Source: Magnolia sinica
Taxonomy: Eukaryota; Streptophyta; Magnoliopsida; Magnoliales; Magnoliaceae
Direction of reading: 5' to 3'
Length of the DNA stretch: 64,000 bases
Assembly (NCBI RefSeq): GCF_029962835.1
Contig: NC_080586.1
Span: forward strand, 69,379,001 to 69,443,000
A program made the position numbers and the translations under genes. The notes below the pieces were generated by a model, which was not told the origin of the DNA, ran no database searches, and saw only the letters and a list, made by a program, of their open reading frames with translations. Below are positions 46,334 to 58,521 of the stretch, piece by piece (the stretch's first letter is position 1; each line of letters starts with the position of its first letter).

Positions 46334-48010
46334 AGATTAAAGTTGATTTACGCTCCACGCTGCCAAACATACTGGGAGGATTTCAAATCCAGGGGGTTTC
46401 AAATCATGAGGGTTCCGAATACAAGGGGCTCCAAATCCACGCTCCCAAACAGGGCACTCCCGGACCCGAATTACCTACTCACCGGTTGAGCAGCGAGACT
46501 TTTAGGTTTTTTTTTTTTTGGTTAGTACACCCACTGTCAGATCACACTTCACTGTTAGCCACCCCCACTAGAGAATCGATGCCGAGACCGCGGTGTTGAA
46601 ACGAGGTAGCAGCATGACTTGATAATGAAGTGACGTTACCAAGTTCTGTGGGTCCCACTATGATGTATGTTTTATATCTACACCATCCATCTATTTGGAG
46701 AGATCATATTAGGGTATGATCCAAAGAATGAGTCAGATCCAAAGCTCTAGTGGACCCCACTAGAGAAAATAGTGACGAGAGTGACATCCACCATTAAAAA
46801 CTTGAAAGGGCCACTAAAGTTTTAGATCCAGTTGATATTTATGTTTTCCCTTTTTCATGTCTGCGTTGACACATGAACAGGTTAGATCTCAAATAAACAT
46901 CATGGTTAACCTTAGGAAAGTTTCAACAGTGGCCGGCACTCTTCCCATTGTTTTCTGTGGTAGGGTCCATTTCAGCTTCGGATCTATCTCATTCTTTGGA
47001 TCATGCCCTAGAATGATCTCTCCAAATGGATGTACGGTGTGGATACAATATATGTGTCATGGTGGGGCCACAGAACTTAGTGACGTCACTTCCGCAGTGA
47101 GTCAGTATATAACTGACTCATTCTCTGGATCGTACCCTAATATGATCTCTCCAAATAGTTTAACGGTGTAAAAACAAATCATACATCGTGGTGGGGCTTC
47201 AAAAGGGAGTCTCGCGCGCTGCTCAACGTGTCAGTAGCTAATCCACGTCCTACGACTCCCATGGGCGGAAGCGGTTTGGTTGGTGTACCACCCCAACGAT
47301 CGAGCTCGTGTGTTGATATTACTAAGTTTTGTGGGTTCCACCGTAAGGTATGTGTTATATTTAAACCGTCCATCCATTCATTGCGTTCTTATTAAGGCTT
47401 GAGCCAAAAATAAGACAGATATAAAGATCAAATGGACCACACTGCAAAAAGCAGTGGGCAATTGAACGTTTACCATTGTAACCCTTTTGGGGTCAAGTAG
47501 CTTTGGATCAATGTCATATTTGTTTTCTCTTCATCCATATAATAGTGACCTTAGGAACAGATTGGATGGAAAATAAACGTTATAGTGGGCCAATGAATGT
47601 TTTAACAATGAAAATCTTTATCCCGGCTGCTATTTGTATATGGTCCATATAAGCTTTGAATATCATTTTTTTAAAAAAAAAAAATTGGCTAATGCACTAA
47701 AATTACCTCGAGAAATGGATAAGCAGTGTGGATACAATAAATACATCATTTTAAGGCATACGTAACTTTGATCTCCTTTCAACCGCTCGTACAACTGGGG
47801 GTCGAAGTGCGTCAACGCTCGTCTTCGCACGACACGTACCCACGGCGTCTGTATCGCTGGTGTGTGTTGGAAGGGCCAGTTCGCTTCCATAAAAGGTAGA
47901 AGATATATAATCGCATATATGCATCTGTTTTTTTTTTTTTTTCGTTTTTCTCAAAGCATCGAATATGATAGCAGGCCCCATCGCGAGGAATTTTTTTATT
48001 TTTATTTTTA
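46334..48010. mobile_element. ~1.68-kb repeat cargo absent from block I
   Basis: In block I, CATAAGTTCTTTT runs directly into TTAAATTTCTTTATTAAT; here about 1.68 kb intervenes. It contains a family C MITE (46627-47092, GAAGTGACGTTACC...GTGACGTCACTTCC), a family A MITE (47267-47888, GGAAGCGGTTTGG...TTCGCTTCC) and a poly-T tract near 47929. No gene. Whether it arrived as one unit or several, or was lost from block I, is open. Confidence 0.65.
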
Positions 48011-48082
48011 TTTTTAAATTTCTTTATTAATGTTTCGTAACATTACAAAGAAATGAAAATCACCCAACTAATGATCGTGGCC

Positions 48083-48088
48083 GTTTAT
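48083..48088 (-). terminator. gene 5 poly(A) signal
   Basis: AATAAA on the minus strand in the same context as gene 2; a second lies near 48020. Confidence 0.55.
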
Positions 48089-48163
48089 TCACAACTGTAC
48101 GGCGTAGATATATTGTAGAAACATATGATCACATATCTATACTAAAATAATTATCAGGACCGT

Positions 48164-49477
48164 CTAGACGTTGGATGTGAAGTTGAAGTTGGCACATGTG
48201 GTTTGCCTGAAGAGAAGTGAGGAGGTGAACCCTAGTCTTGAAGTAGCTAGATCAAATTGTAGAAGATTATCCTCCAACTGATAGCCTCCAATCACGATCG
48301 ACGTTCTAGGGTTAGACCCACCATCAACAAATGCCAGGCATACCACGTCATCATTCACATACACCATCGAATTCGCCCCAAAGATTCTCCAGTAGACATT
48401 CTCGCTCTGCAAGACAAGATCGACCCACGGAACGGCAGGCCCTACTCGTGTACTTCCGATCCCCTTTGAGCTGAAGCACACGTCAAAAGGCGCCACCGGT
48501 GCCGCTCGAGTGATATTCCTGGATGTGGCCTCTCTAATGAAAGCCTCAGAGAAAGCCTTGTAGATGGACGTCTCCAGAGTTGTGTAAGGATTGACGGTGC
48601 TGATTTTCGTTCCACCAAAGCCATTGTTATCAATGGACAGCAAGGATGCATTTAACGGGACACGCTTTTCACTGATCTTGATCGATTTCACACCGATGAA
48701 ATACTCATACGACGGCTCTCCCTGCGTAGAGACTCCAGCAGTGCTTACAGGGTTGGTGAGGAGAGGAGTGTAGATAAGTGAGTTGGAGAGTTCCTTGTTA
48801 AGAAGAAAAACATAAGGTCCATCACCGAAGAATATCACACCGTTGGATGTCGTCGATGATGAAAGACAGATGGCGAATTTCCGATGGAAGCTAAATGCAG
48901 ATGCGAACTGAGATGGGAATGCAATAGGCATCCTTCCGAGGCCAGCTATTCCTTTAGCACCATTAGCGAGGCCTTCTAAGAGAAATGTGGATCCACAAGT
49001 GAAAAGGAAGCGCGGAACGGTGACGACAGTGCCTGGGTTCGAACCATCTGTCGATTGGAGGGATAGAACATCTTGGGCAAGCTCTCCGCTTGTGCTCGTG
49101 CTTATGAATGGGTTCCCTGGGAAGAGGCCACATGTGTTGTTGTTGCAACCTGGTTTAGGGCTAGAGAAGCACTCACCACATGAAGTAGATTTGGCTAGCG
49201 AGCATTGGGCGGACCGGCAACGGGCTGGGAGATAAGAGGACGACACGTAGCTCAAATCGCAATCGACCCATAGGAATCGTCCCCCAAGATCGATGACAAG
49301 GTTTACAGATACAAGTGGGGTTCTTTGGTTGACATGGGTCACGTACTGAAGGGTCGCTGCATCTTTTGCTACTGGAAGGACGAGGGCGTGCGGGCGGAAC
49401 GATTGCTGGCCGTAGGATTGAGATATGAGAAGAAGAAAGAGAAGGAAATGAAGAGAAGAGGTAGAAGAAGAAGCCAT
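48164..49477 (-). CDS. EDGP/basic 7S globulin-like secreted glycosidase inhibitor, gene 5
   Basis: Single exon, 437 residues, start ATG at 49477, 65 bases downstream of the TATA box. Same architecture as gene 2: signal peptide 1-24, twelve cysteines, IDLGGRFLWVDC and STVNPYTTLE in place of the two catalytic loops, four N-glycosylation sites. It differs from gene 2 by one extra serine near the start and nine substitutions (for example QL to HV before NQRTPL, SG to LS after WVDCD, T to M in GRTPIAF), all within about the first 182 residues; the last ~254 are identical. This points to a very recent duplication or to gene conversion over the 3' part. Its promoter is not interrupted by the MITE seen in gene 2, so it may better keep the ancestral expression. 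Confidence 0.95.
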   Translation of the reverse strand: MASSSTSSLHFLLFLLLISQSYGQQSFRPHALVLPVAKDAATLQYVTHVNQRTPLVSVNLVIDLGGRFLWVDCDLSYVSSSYLPARCRSAQCSLAKSTSCGECFSSPKPGCNNNTCGLFPGNPFISTSTSGELAQDVLSLQSTDGSNPGTVVTVPRFLFTCGSTFLLEGLANGAKGIAGLGRMPIAFPSQFASAFSFHRKFAICLSSSTTSNGVIFFGDGPYVFLLNKELSNSLIYTPLLTNPVSTAGVSTQGEPSYEYFIGVKSIKISEKRVPLNASLLSIDNNGFGGTKISTVNPYTTLETSIYKAFSEAFIREATSRNITRAAPVAPFDVCFSSKGIGSTRVGPAVPWVDLVLQSENVYWRIFGANSMVYVNDDVVCLAFVDGGSNPRTSIVIGGYQLEDNLLQFDLATSRLGFTSSLLFRQTTCANFNFTSNV

Positions 49478-49541
49478 GGAAGGATATACAATGGTTCGGA
49501 GGGAGTGGAAATGGTGTAGGAAGATGTGGTGTGCACCACTC

Positions 49542-49551
49542 CTTTTTATAG
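49542..49551 (-). promoter_or_regulatory. gene 5 TATA box
   Basis: CTATAAAAAG on the minus strand, 65 bases upstream of the ATG. Further upstream (about 49617-49658) a ~20-base unit with GTGGGGCATGCAGAG is doubled. Confidence 0.75.
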
Positions 49552-49982
49552 TCGCATTTTGGCTCAACGGACGGACGCGGATTGCCTTCGCCCCCGGTAA
49601 GTTTTTTTAGTCGTAAGCTGCGTGGGGCATGCAGAGCTGTGTGGGGCATGCAGAGATGCCTTTGACAAATCCACTCTGAGATCCAAAACTCATATCGGCC
49701 TTACTACCCGATACAGTGTGAACGGAAACGAACACCGTTGAAACTTTTCTGGAGTCGATCTTGATGTTTATGTGATATCGAAGCCGTTCATAGGGTTACT
49801 GCCGCTCATATAAACTGTAGATTTAAATATCATACTGATACAATACTTCGGCAGCCCCATAAAGCTTTCAATGGTAAGCGTTCAAATCTCCTTGTTTCAA
49901 GTGGTGTAGCATAAGAGTTTTTCATCTGACCAATTTTCAAATCACTGTTGTACTGTGGTCTTGAGCAATTGATGGCCGATGA

Positions 49983-50508
49983 GGAAACGGATTCGCTACT
50001 CCCCCTGCCACCAGCCAATGGCTGGTGGTCGGTGCTATGTGAGCCCCACCATGATGTATGTGTTTCATCAATGCCGTACATCTATTTTTCTAGATCATTT
50101 TATGGTATTAAAAAAGAGGTATATCCCTTTCTCAAGTGGACCACGTTATAGGAAACAGTGTTGTATAAACGTCAACCCATAAAAACTTTTTGGGGCCCAT
50201 AAAAGTATTGGATCAAGTTTGTTTTTTCCCTTCTTCTGGGTCTTTATGACATGGTCAACAGATTGGATGTCAAATAAACAGTACAGTGGGTCTTAGTAGG
50301 ATTTAAATGATGGATATCCCATCACTATTGTTTTCCTGTGGTGTGGTCCACCTGAGATTTATATCCCTCTCATTTTTGGGTTAAAGCCCTAAAATAATCT
50401 TAAAAAATGGATGAACAGAATGGATGAAATACATACATCATAGTACGGCCCACAGATCATCGACCACCAGCCCGGGGTTGGTGTCAGGGGGAGTGGCCAG
50501 TCCGTTCC
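49983..50508. mobile_element. MULE-like MITE, family D, third copy
   Basis: GGAAACGGATTCGCTACTCC (left) and a GGAGTGGCCAGTCCGTTCC right end. CAATTGATGG occurs at 49966-49975 and again right after the right end (50509-50518), a possible target duplication offset by a few bases on the left. Confidence 0.65.
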
Positions 50509-50651
50509 CAATTGATGGACGGAGCGGATTTTTCACGTGAATCTTTTTGGGCCCACACAGCTTCCGACTAAAGTAACATCCTGTGCCTACGGGCTGCTGC
50601 TAATGGAAAGGTACGGCAGTCTTTGCCAGCTTGCCTATTAAATTAGTTAAA

Positions 50652-51179
50652 GGAAGCGGATTGCGTCCTACCCCGCCCGGATGATAATTCGTCTGGGCAG
50701 GGCTCTGTGGTGCTCTAGTGATTTAAGAGTTTTATCCATGCCGTTCATCCATTTTTACATATCATTTTCCAATATGATAATAAAATTGGGTCAGGTCCAC
50801 AACATCAGTGGACCACACCAAAGGAAGCAGCGGTGATAATGGCAATCACCGTTTAAACCTTTCTATAGACAACGTGATGTTTTATTTTTATCATCCAACC
50901 TATTAATAAGATATATCTGACCAGGAAGAAGTGAAAATAAGAAAAAATTAGCTTGATCAGAATCTTCTACAGCTCTCATAAATTTTTTAATGGAGAGAGT
51001 TCAATCCCTGCTTTGTGGTCCACTTAATATTTCATTATAGCTCATTTTTGGTTTCGTAAATTAAAATTATCTTTAAATATGGATGGACAGCATGGATTAA
51101 ACGTTTAGATCAAGATGGCCCCACAGATCTCTGTCCGGACGGAATATTGTACGGGCAGGGTAGGACGCAATCCGCTTCC
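50652..51179. mobile_element. MULE-like MITE, family B (block IV copy)
   Basis: GGAAGCGGATTGCGTCCTAC and GTAGGACGCAATCCGCTTCC are exact inverted repeats. Same place in the block as 27094-27626 and 39753-40290, so it was there before the blocks duplicated. Confidence 0.75.
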
Positions 51180-52815
51180 GGAAACTACGGGCGGCCTTCA
51201 AGTTTGAATCTGACGAATGACCATGTCGTTTTCGGAGGCGTACCGAGTAACCCAGTAAGCGATAGCATGCTTACGTGGGCCTACCATTATGTATGAATCT
51301 TATCAACACTGTCCACATGTGTTTTCAGCTCATTTTAGGGCTTTGGTCCAAAAAGAGAGCATATCCAAAGTTAAAGTGGACCAACGCCACTCGAAACTGT
51401 AGAGATAATCACATTAAAACATCCCAGAGCGCACGTTGATGTTTATTTGTCATCCAAACGATCCATGAACGCGGATTCCGTACCGAGTAACTATGCATGC
51501 TAGAAAGTAAACTTGGCCCTGTGATGTTTATCTTATCCATGCCCTCTATTCATTTCTCCAACTCATTGTAAGGCATGAGCTCGTAATTGAAGCATATTCA
51601 AAGTTCAAGTGGACCACACCACAGGAAATAGTAGGAATTGAACGACTACCGTTGAAAACTTCTGACGGACAGAGAAGTTTTGGATGAAGCTGATTATTGT
51701 GTTTTTCCTTCATCCCTGGTTGCGTGGCTTTATGAACGGGTTGGATCACAAATAAATAGTGCTGTGGGCCTCAGGAAGGGGCTCAATGATGGACGTACGT
51801 CCTTATCCCTGCTTTTTCCAGTGGTTTGGTCCACCTGTGCTTCAAATTTGGGTCATGCCCTCAAATAAGCTGTAAAACCGGATGGACGGAGTGGATAATA
51901 CATACATTACGGTGCGCCCCGCGGTATAGTTTTCTCCGCAGGCAATCCACAGTGTTCTGTAGGCCCGCAATAATGTATGTATTTTATCCACGCCATCCAT
52001 TCCTTTGCCAGCTCGTTTCATTGGATGAGTCAAAAATTAAGTAGATTCAAATCTTAGCTGGATCACACCGCAGGAGATTTTGGATATGCTCATCCCATAA
52101 AATGAGCTGGCAAAAGGATGGACCACACATACATCATGGTGGGGCCATATGGCACCGTCCAACAGCGATGTGGCAAAAAGTAAGGAGGTCAACACGGGCG
52201 TCTTAATGCAATCCGCGTCGCACGGGGGTTGGATGAAGGGAAAACACGGGGAATTTTTATCAAAAGAGCTGCAAGGTACGGTCGTTGCAAGTTGCAAGAG
52301 AATAGCCTCGTTTTTTATTTCTTTTTTTACGTCGCAACTTTTAGTTGTTTACAGTTGCCAAAACGCATCTTGTCTTTCGGAGTTGTGCATACAATTACTT
52401 TTGCTTGCTAAAGATGCTTTGAAGCTTCAGTCTCAATGCACGAACCAGGCCTTACTTGAAAATGACCAAATTCAATGGCCATGGAATATTTTTAAGCCGA
52501 AAATGAAATTTTATAGCTTGAAATTGCCTAGTGGTTTTTGTCAGTTTAGACGAGCGGTTGAATAAAAGTCCCGACGCAGAAATAATTCGGCAGTTCAGAA
52601 CCGTCACTTTTCGATATCTTAGAGGTGACCGTCGAATAAGTTTATCGGCAGATAACAAATTCGACGGCCAAAGCCGTCAATTTGATATGAGAAATTTCCC
52701 ACTGTACGACTCATATATGGCTCACCAACTTTTTTAGGCCCACTTGCTTTTACCTCACCAGAATAAGCCCCAGCTGTACGGGCCCATTTCTCATGTCGAA
52801 ACTGCCCCTGCTTTT
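51180..52815. repeat. block IV right flank: foldback elements, no gene
   Basis: 51180-52220 holds the same series of foldback halves as 27650-28770. 52310-52690 matches 28850-29180. A GTCGAATAAG / AATTCGACGGCC / AAAGCCGTCAATTT patch near 52630-52685 is partly palindromic. No gene recognised. Confidence 0.6.
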
Positions 52816-52817
52816 CC

Positions 52818-53350
52818 TTCCGGAAGCGGATCGCCTGGTGCTCGAAGAACAGCGCTGGCGCTCCTTGAACTCCGGGTTGTACGAACGATTCAAAAGATAT
52901 CAAAGCCACGTGGGCCCACGGTCATGTATTTATTATATCCACAAGGTTCATCCATATTTCGAGATCATTTCGGAGCATTATTAAAAAAATAAAAAAAATA
53001 TCATATCCAAGGATCAACTGAACCAAACCACATAGAGCAACGGGAAAATTGATTTTCAACGTTAAAAATTTTGTAGGGCCACCATAACATTTATTTTCCA
53101 TCCAATCTATTCATAAGGTCATAATGATATGAATGAAGAGGAAAAACAAATTTCATAATGATCCAAAACTTCTGTGACCCCTAAAAGGGTTTCAATGGTA
53201 GATGTTCAATCCTCCACTGCTTTTTACAGTGTGGTCCACTTGATAGGTAGATCTATTTTATTTTTCATCTCAAGCCTTAATACGAGTTTGCTAAATGGAT
53301 AGACGGTTTGGATATAACATATACCTCATAATGAGACCCATAAAAAGCAG
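52818..53350. mobile_element. family A MITE, right end missing
   Basis: CCGGAAGCGGATCGCCTGGT at the left, then the family A arms in the orientation of 10486-11098 (GAGATCATTTCGGAGCATTA; AAACTTCTGTGACCCC). The sequence stops near 53350 before a right end. Confidence 0.55.
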
Positions 53351-53408
53351 TGGATATTATAACTAGGAATTTGAAAAAAAAAAAAAAAAAAAAGACAGCC
53401 AACAAGAA

Positions 53409-53471
53409 TATAACGCCCTATGTTTTCAGGACCAAGTATATAATCCATTTTCCAAAAACCTGAGTGTTATC
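53409..53471 (-). repeat. inverted tail of a gypsy-type LTR
   Basis: Read on the minus strand it matches the last ~60 bases of the LTR at 29579-34842 (TTTTTGGAAAA, CTTGGTCCTGAAAACA, GGGCGTTATA). It abuts the head of a plus-strand LTR of the same family. Confidence 0.65.
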
Positions 53472-53690
53472 CTACAACGACTCGTACTTTTCAGTACTCG
53501 AGCGTCACCATTAAAAATTGGGACGGTGAATAGAAGTGGCCTGTAATCACAGATGAAGCCATCTGCCTATGGAACGAGTTATAATCAATTTGATCCTTGT
53601 TCTCAAAATTTTTTTTTAATAATAATAAAAAAAAAAAAAAAATTTGGCCTTAAAACGAAGGTAATAAAAATAAAAGTAGTGATAATAATA

Positions 53691-53692
53691 AC

Positions 53693-53741
<49 letters not shown>
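53691..53741. repeat. (TAA)n microsatellite
   Basis: About 17 TAA units. Confidence 0.95.
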
Positions 53742-54462
53742 TAAAAAACAAAAGTAATAATAATAATAATGAATCATAATTTTACGATATAATTAAATTA
53801 TAAACGTAGTATTAAATATATTTTTTTATATGTACATGAAAACTATTAGATATTTTAATAGAATGGTATATTACTTAACAAGTGGATTTTAAACATGATA
53901 TTATACAATTTCCAATTCATTCATATATGTATGGTATAATATTGTATATTAATGAATACTCGCATGTACTTAGTGTTGTATGTTAATATTAAAAGGCTAT
54001 ATTTATATATGTGCATTATTTTAATTATAAGTAATAAACAAGTGATGAAATCTATATAAAATATTAGTGTTGGCTGGTAATAAATGATGAAAGTCTTACA
54101 GATGGCCCATTAGGACTTTTTAACCGTTGCCGTTCAATCTTAGGATGATTCGAGTGTTGGATCAATGGAAATCCACTATTGGAGCTAAGAATCAGCCCTC
54201 ATGGCCTACCTTAGCTTTGGATCTGACCAATCTTCGGTCATAATCCCTTACATGGCCTTCCAAGATGAATGGACGGTGTGGATTTTTCACAAACATCATA
54301 ATGGACCCCACACAGGGTGCATGCACACCAAAGCAGCCGTGCACCTGACCGCCTGACTGACTAAGCAGGCCTTGACCCGCGAACTCCTTAAACCAGGGGA
54401 TTTTCCTCCCTCCCGCCCTGTTTCACTTCAAACGGACGAACGTCCGTTTGGAACGTCCATGG

Positions 54463-56315
54463 TGTCATGCCCCAAACTCGGAAACCGGGCTCACAAAATT
54501 TCCGATCGCCGAATCCAGCGCTGACAGCCTCCGTAGAACCCCATTCTCGACTCCCAGCGCCCATTCGCCAGGTTCCGATCTTGGGATGCTACAAGGGGGA
54601 TTTTGTACATCAGTTTGATTCGTAATAAGCATAACCAAAGGCATAACCCACAAACAACAACCAAAAACTCCATCACATTTCCACTATAATCAAAAACTTT
54701 ACAAGTACAATGAGCATAAGGGAAATACAATGATGATAGACAAAAAAAGAGCTCCTAAAGATCAGCCACGCGTCCAAGCCTCAGCGCTGCTGCGATCCAA
54801 CGTCACCTGCATGCATAAGCTTATAGAAAGCTTAGAGGGTGGTGAAAGAGTATGCTCAAGGTGATAATGTAGTTATGCAGTATCAGAGTAATGCGGAACA
54901 TGCTGATGAATGCTAAGAATCCCACAAGCCGTACCGAGGCCATGCGGTGCAAAGAATGATGTCGGCCATACCAAGGCCATGCAATGCGAAATGCAAGTCA
55001 AGCATACAAATCCTCATCTAAGTCCACACGTCAATACGGCTCAAATCTGGAATATCACCGGGGTCTAGTACACTCCAAGCCAGATTGCCGCCCCATCGCG
55101 CGCAATAAGGTGAGTGGAAAGGACCTCACTATCCGCCTGCCAATATCGGGCTCGGCTCGTCAATAGCGGACCCATTCCTCGAGCTGGTCAGACTCAGCCT
55201 AGCATTGCCCCCTACTCTCGGGCGGGTAAGGCCGCACCCCCTTCCAACCGACCACGACACAGTGGAAAGCGCAACCGTCTGGTAATCGGCACTCAGCGCT
55301 CATGCATCCACTCGGTCTAGACGTTGGAGCAACCTCCTGGTACCATAAGGGTTTAGGGACTTTCACCCAGGGATATCTATCGCACCCCATGTAGAACAGT
55401 ATTTCCGGTATCCAATCCTGCCAACCACGATGCGTCTGTGGAGGCTATGGCCCTGATGTCGCTAGGGCGTACAGTAACAATATCACACAATGCAAATGCA
55501 TGAATCACACTATCCAGTCATACAGCAATCCTGCGCGTATCGTGCGCTCATGTAGGGCAACACCCCCTGTATGGGAGCCCCTAAACAATCTGCCCAAAGG
55601 CATATGCTATGATCAGTCATTTCTCATATCAAGCATACGTATGATGCATATGATCATGAATCATGAAATTAAACATGTTATATAGGGTAGATGATATTTA
55701 TAATGAAGATGGGCCTAAACGGCCTACACATTACACGTATGGGCCCAAGGGAAAGTCATAGTGCGGACTTTTAACCAACACTATACTTGCAATGGGGACG
55801 TCAAACCGCCATTGCTCCCAAGGTACTACCCGTCGTAAACATCATTACATAAATCATGTTGGGATCGCACATTGCAATGGACCTTAGGTACATCCCATTG
55901 GGCCTTAAATACGTCAAATGGGCCAAATCACATGGGCCTTATATTCATTAAGTGGGCCATATCAATGGACCGTACCAATGGGCCTTATGTACATTGCAAT
56001 GGCTATAACCCATGGGCCTTAGAGTGCATCAAATGGGCCCAATCTTATGGGCCTTATATGTATCAAATGGGCCTCACCAGTTGGGCCTCATACATGCATC
56101 AAATGGGTCTCAACCCATTAGCTACATTACATCTCAATGGGCCTCGACCCATGGGCCTCTAATACATTAAATGGCCTCGACCCATGGGCCTTATATATAA
56201 ATCAAAGTGGGCCTCAACCATAGGCCACAAGTAATGAAATGGTCCTCCCACACCAATAAAAATATATATAATATACATACAGTACATATAATATTATATA
56301 TCATATAATATTATA

Positions 56316-56364
<49 letters not shown>

Positions 56365-58009
56365 TAAATATACACACGCACACACCACACACGCACGCAC
56401 CACACACGCACGCACCCACGGGCCCACCGTCCCTGGACGGTGGGGAAAACACAAACATCATAGCTGGCCCCACCGTCTGCCTGGACGGTGGCCAAAACAC
56501 ATGCATCACTGTGGGCTCCATGTGGGGCCCACCATAATGTTTAGATGCCATCCAACCCGCTGATAAGGTCACATGGGCCCAGTTGAAGGGTGAAAACAAA
56601 TCTCACCCTGATCCAAAACTTCTGTGGACCCCAAAAGAATTTCAAAGGTAGAAGTCTAATCCCACTGTTTCCTACGGTGTGGGCCACCTGAGTCTTGGAT
56701 AGAGCTGATTTTTGGGGTGGGCCCACGTCAGGTAGGGGCCCACCATATGAACGGTTTAGATAGCATATAAACATCAAGGTGGGGCCACGCTACAGTCTTT
56801 GGTCACGGCGATCACTTGCCCTGGCCGACGGCGCCTGCTGCGGCTCGACAACAAGTGCTGTGTTCGATATAATTTTTTTTATTTCTATTTTCTCGAGGAT
56901 TTTACTGGTGGGGTCCATATCCAAGCCATCCACTCCATCCAATGGCCTTCCATGGCCCTAGACAAGCTAAACGAGCCCAATATTGGACCTGTTTTGGCGC
57001 ATAAAAACAATAGGGAAGGTTTTAATGGTAAAGACCACCCTTTGCTACGGTATGGCCCGCCCGAAGGCCTGATTGGTCCCATATTTCGGCTCAACGCCTA
57101 AAAGGTGGTTGGGAAGGGAATGGATGGTATGGATTGAAAACATGCATCAAGGTGGGGCCTATATGAGTGGACCACCCCAAGGCTTGGGAAAAAGCTGATA
57201 TTTGTGTTTTCTTTCCAGCAACGTCCAGCGTCCCTGGACGCTGGACTTTCCATATAGCTAGGAGGTGGGCCCTGCTTAGGTGGGCCACCAAGGGATGGAT
57301 GGCAGGGTACTACACATATAAAGTGGGCCCCACTTTTAAATGGTTTGGATAAGGTACCTACCTCATGGTGGGGTCCATTCAAGTGGGCCACACAACCTCA
57401 TCATCATAACAACAAAATAAAATAAAATAAAATAAATAAAAAGAAATAAAATAAAACGGGAGAGAGATAGAGAGTGAGACCGTGTGATGGAGGGACCCCG
57501 GCACTATGGGCCCTCCCTTGCACTAAATCATACATCAAGTGGGTCTCATTACATGTGGGTCCATGAAATCGAAATCCAACGGTGGAGATCCCTTCTCCAC
57601 TTAAAATAAACGGTCTAGATGACCCTAAGCATGTAAGGAAATAAACATCATGATGGGGTCCATGGAGAATGGCCCCATCATGGAATGATCATGATGATCC
57701 AAGTGGACCATCGGCCACATCTTAGGGTCCAAAGTGAGATCCAAACCATTGATCGGTTGGCCTCACTTGGCCCATCTTAAAAATATCGAAATCTACCCTA
57801 TCAAGGCACCCACCACTTGATCTTCTTGCTCCTTTGGCTTCCTTAGCTCCTTGTGCTACTCTTTGATGGAGGAAGATGAGAAATGGATGGTTGAGATGAG
57901 AGATGAAGGGGTGGGAAAAGTGGGCCTCACAAATGAAATTTTCTCACCATGGGGGACTCATACGTATGGGACTTGCTATGGGAGAGTTTGAATGAGAGAG
58001 AGACTTGTA

Positions 58010-58052
<43 letters not shown>

Positions 58053-58521
58053 GAGATGGGTGATGGAGTGATGGGGGATGGTTTGGGTTGAAAATTATAA
58101 AAGGAGGTATGGTTGATGTTGAAAATGGGAAAAAGAGGAGTGGTGAGGTGGAAAGAGGGTAGACTTTTGTAAAAGGTGGAGATGGGTTGTTGTACTTGAG
58201 GTATGGGATGCTTTAATGGTTAATTGATGGGACTAATTGTAGAGATTCTCTCGAAATCTGCAACGCGCGGTGTTTCTTCGGAATAAACGCTGATCGGCAT
58301 CTACTAGCCTGGGTATCAGTTCGGTGCGCAAGTCACGGCGTTGGAACCGCGGCGACGACGCGGTCGCTATGATATAACTTTCGGACCAAGCCGACGTCGG
58401 TGCGCGGAACCTAGCTTAGGATCGTGCGCAAACACCGAATATGGTGCGAAGGTTGCCGGAATTTGACCGGAAGGACCGCAGAAGCTAACGGAACAATACG
58501 GATTAGGACACGAGGCTTACA
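54463..58521 (-). repeat. 4.06-kb gypsy-type solo LTR, target duplication CATGG
   Basis: Ends TGTCATGCCCC (left) and GGCTTACA (right), flanked by CATGG on both sides (54458-54462 and 58522-58526), a perfect 5-bp duplication. Minus orientation: a TATA-like CTTTTATAATTTT with a CT-rich leader lies near 58100-58010 on that strand. Inside: repeated GGGCCTTATA...CAAATGGGCC units (about 55880-56230), (TA)n (about 56316-56357), CACA/CGCA tracts, a block resembling the host foldback arms (56520-56790), (TAAAA)n near 57415, and (GA)n near 58013-58049. No gag or pol. Confidence 0.85.

Noticed and set aside
53553-53744. Poly-isoleucine open frame
   Set aside because: Translation of a (TAA)n microsatellite.
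58012-58050. (GA)n as a GAGA-type regulatory site of a gene
   Set aside because: It lies in the transcribed leader region of a solo LTR, with no gene nearby.
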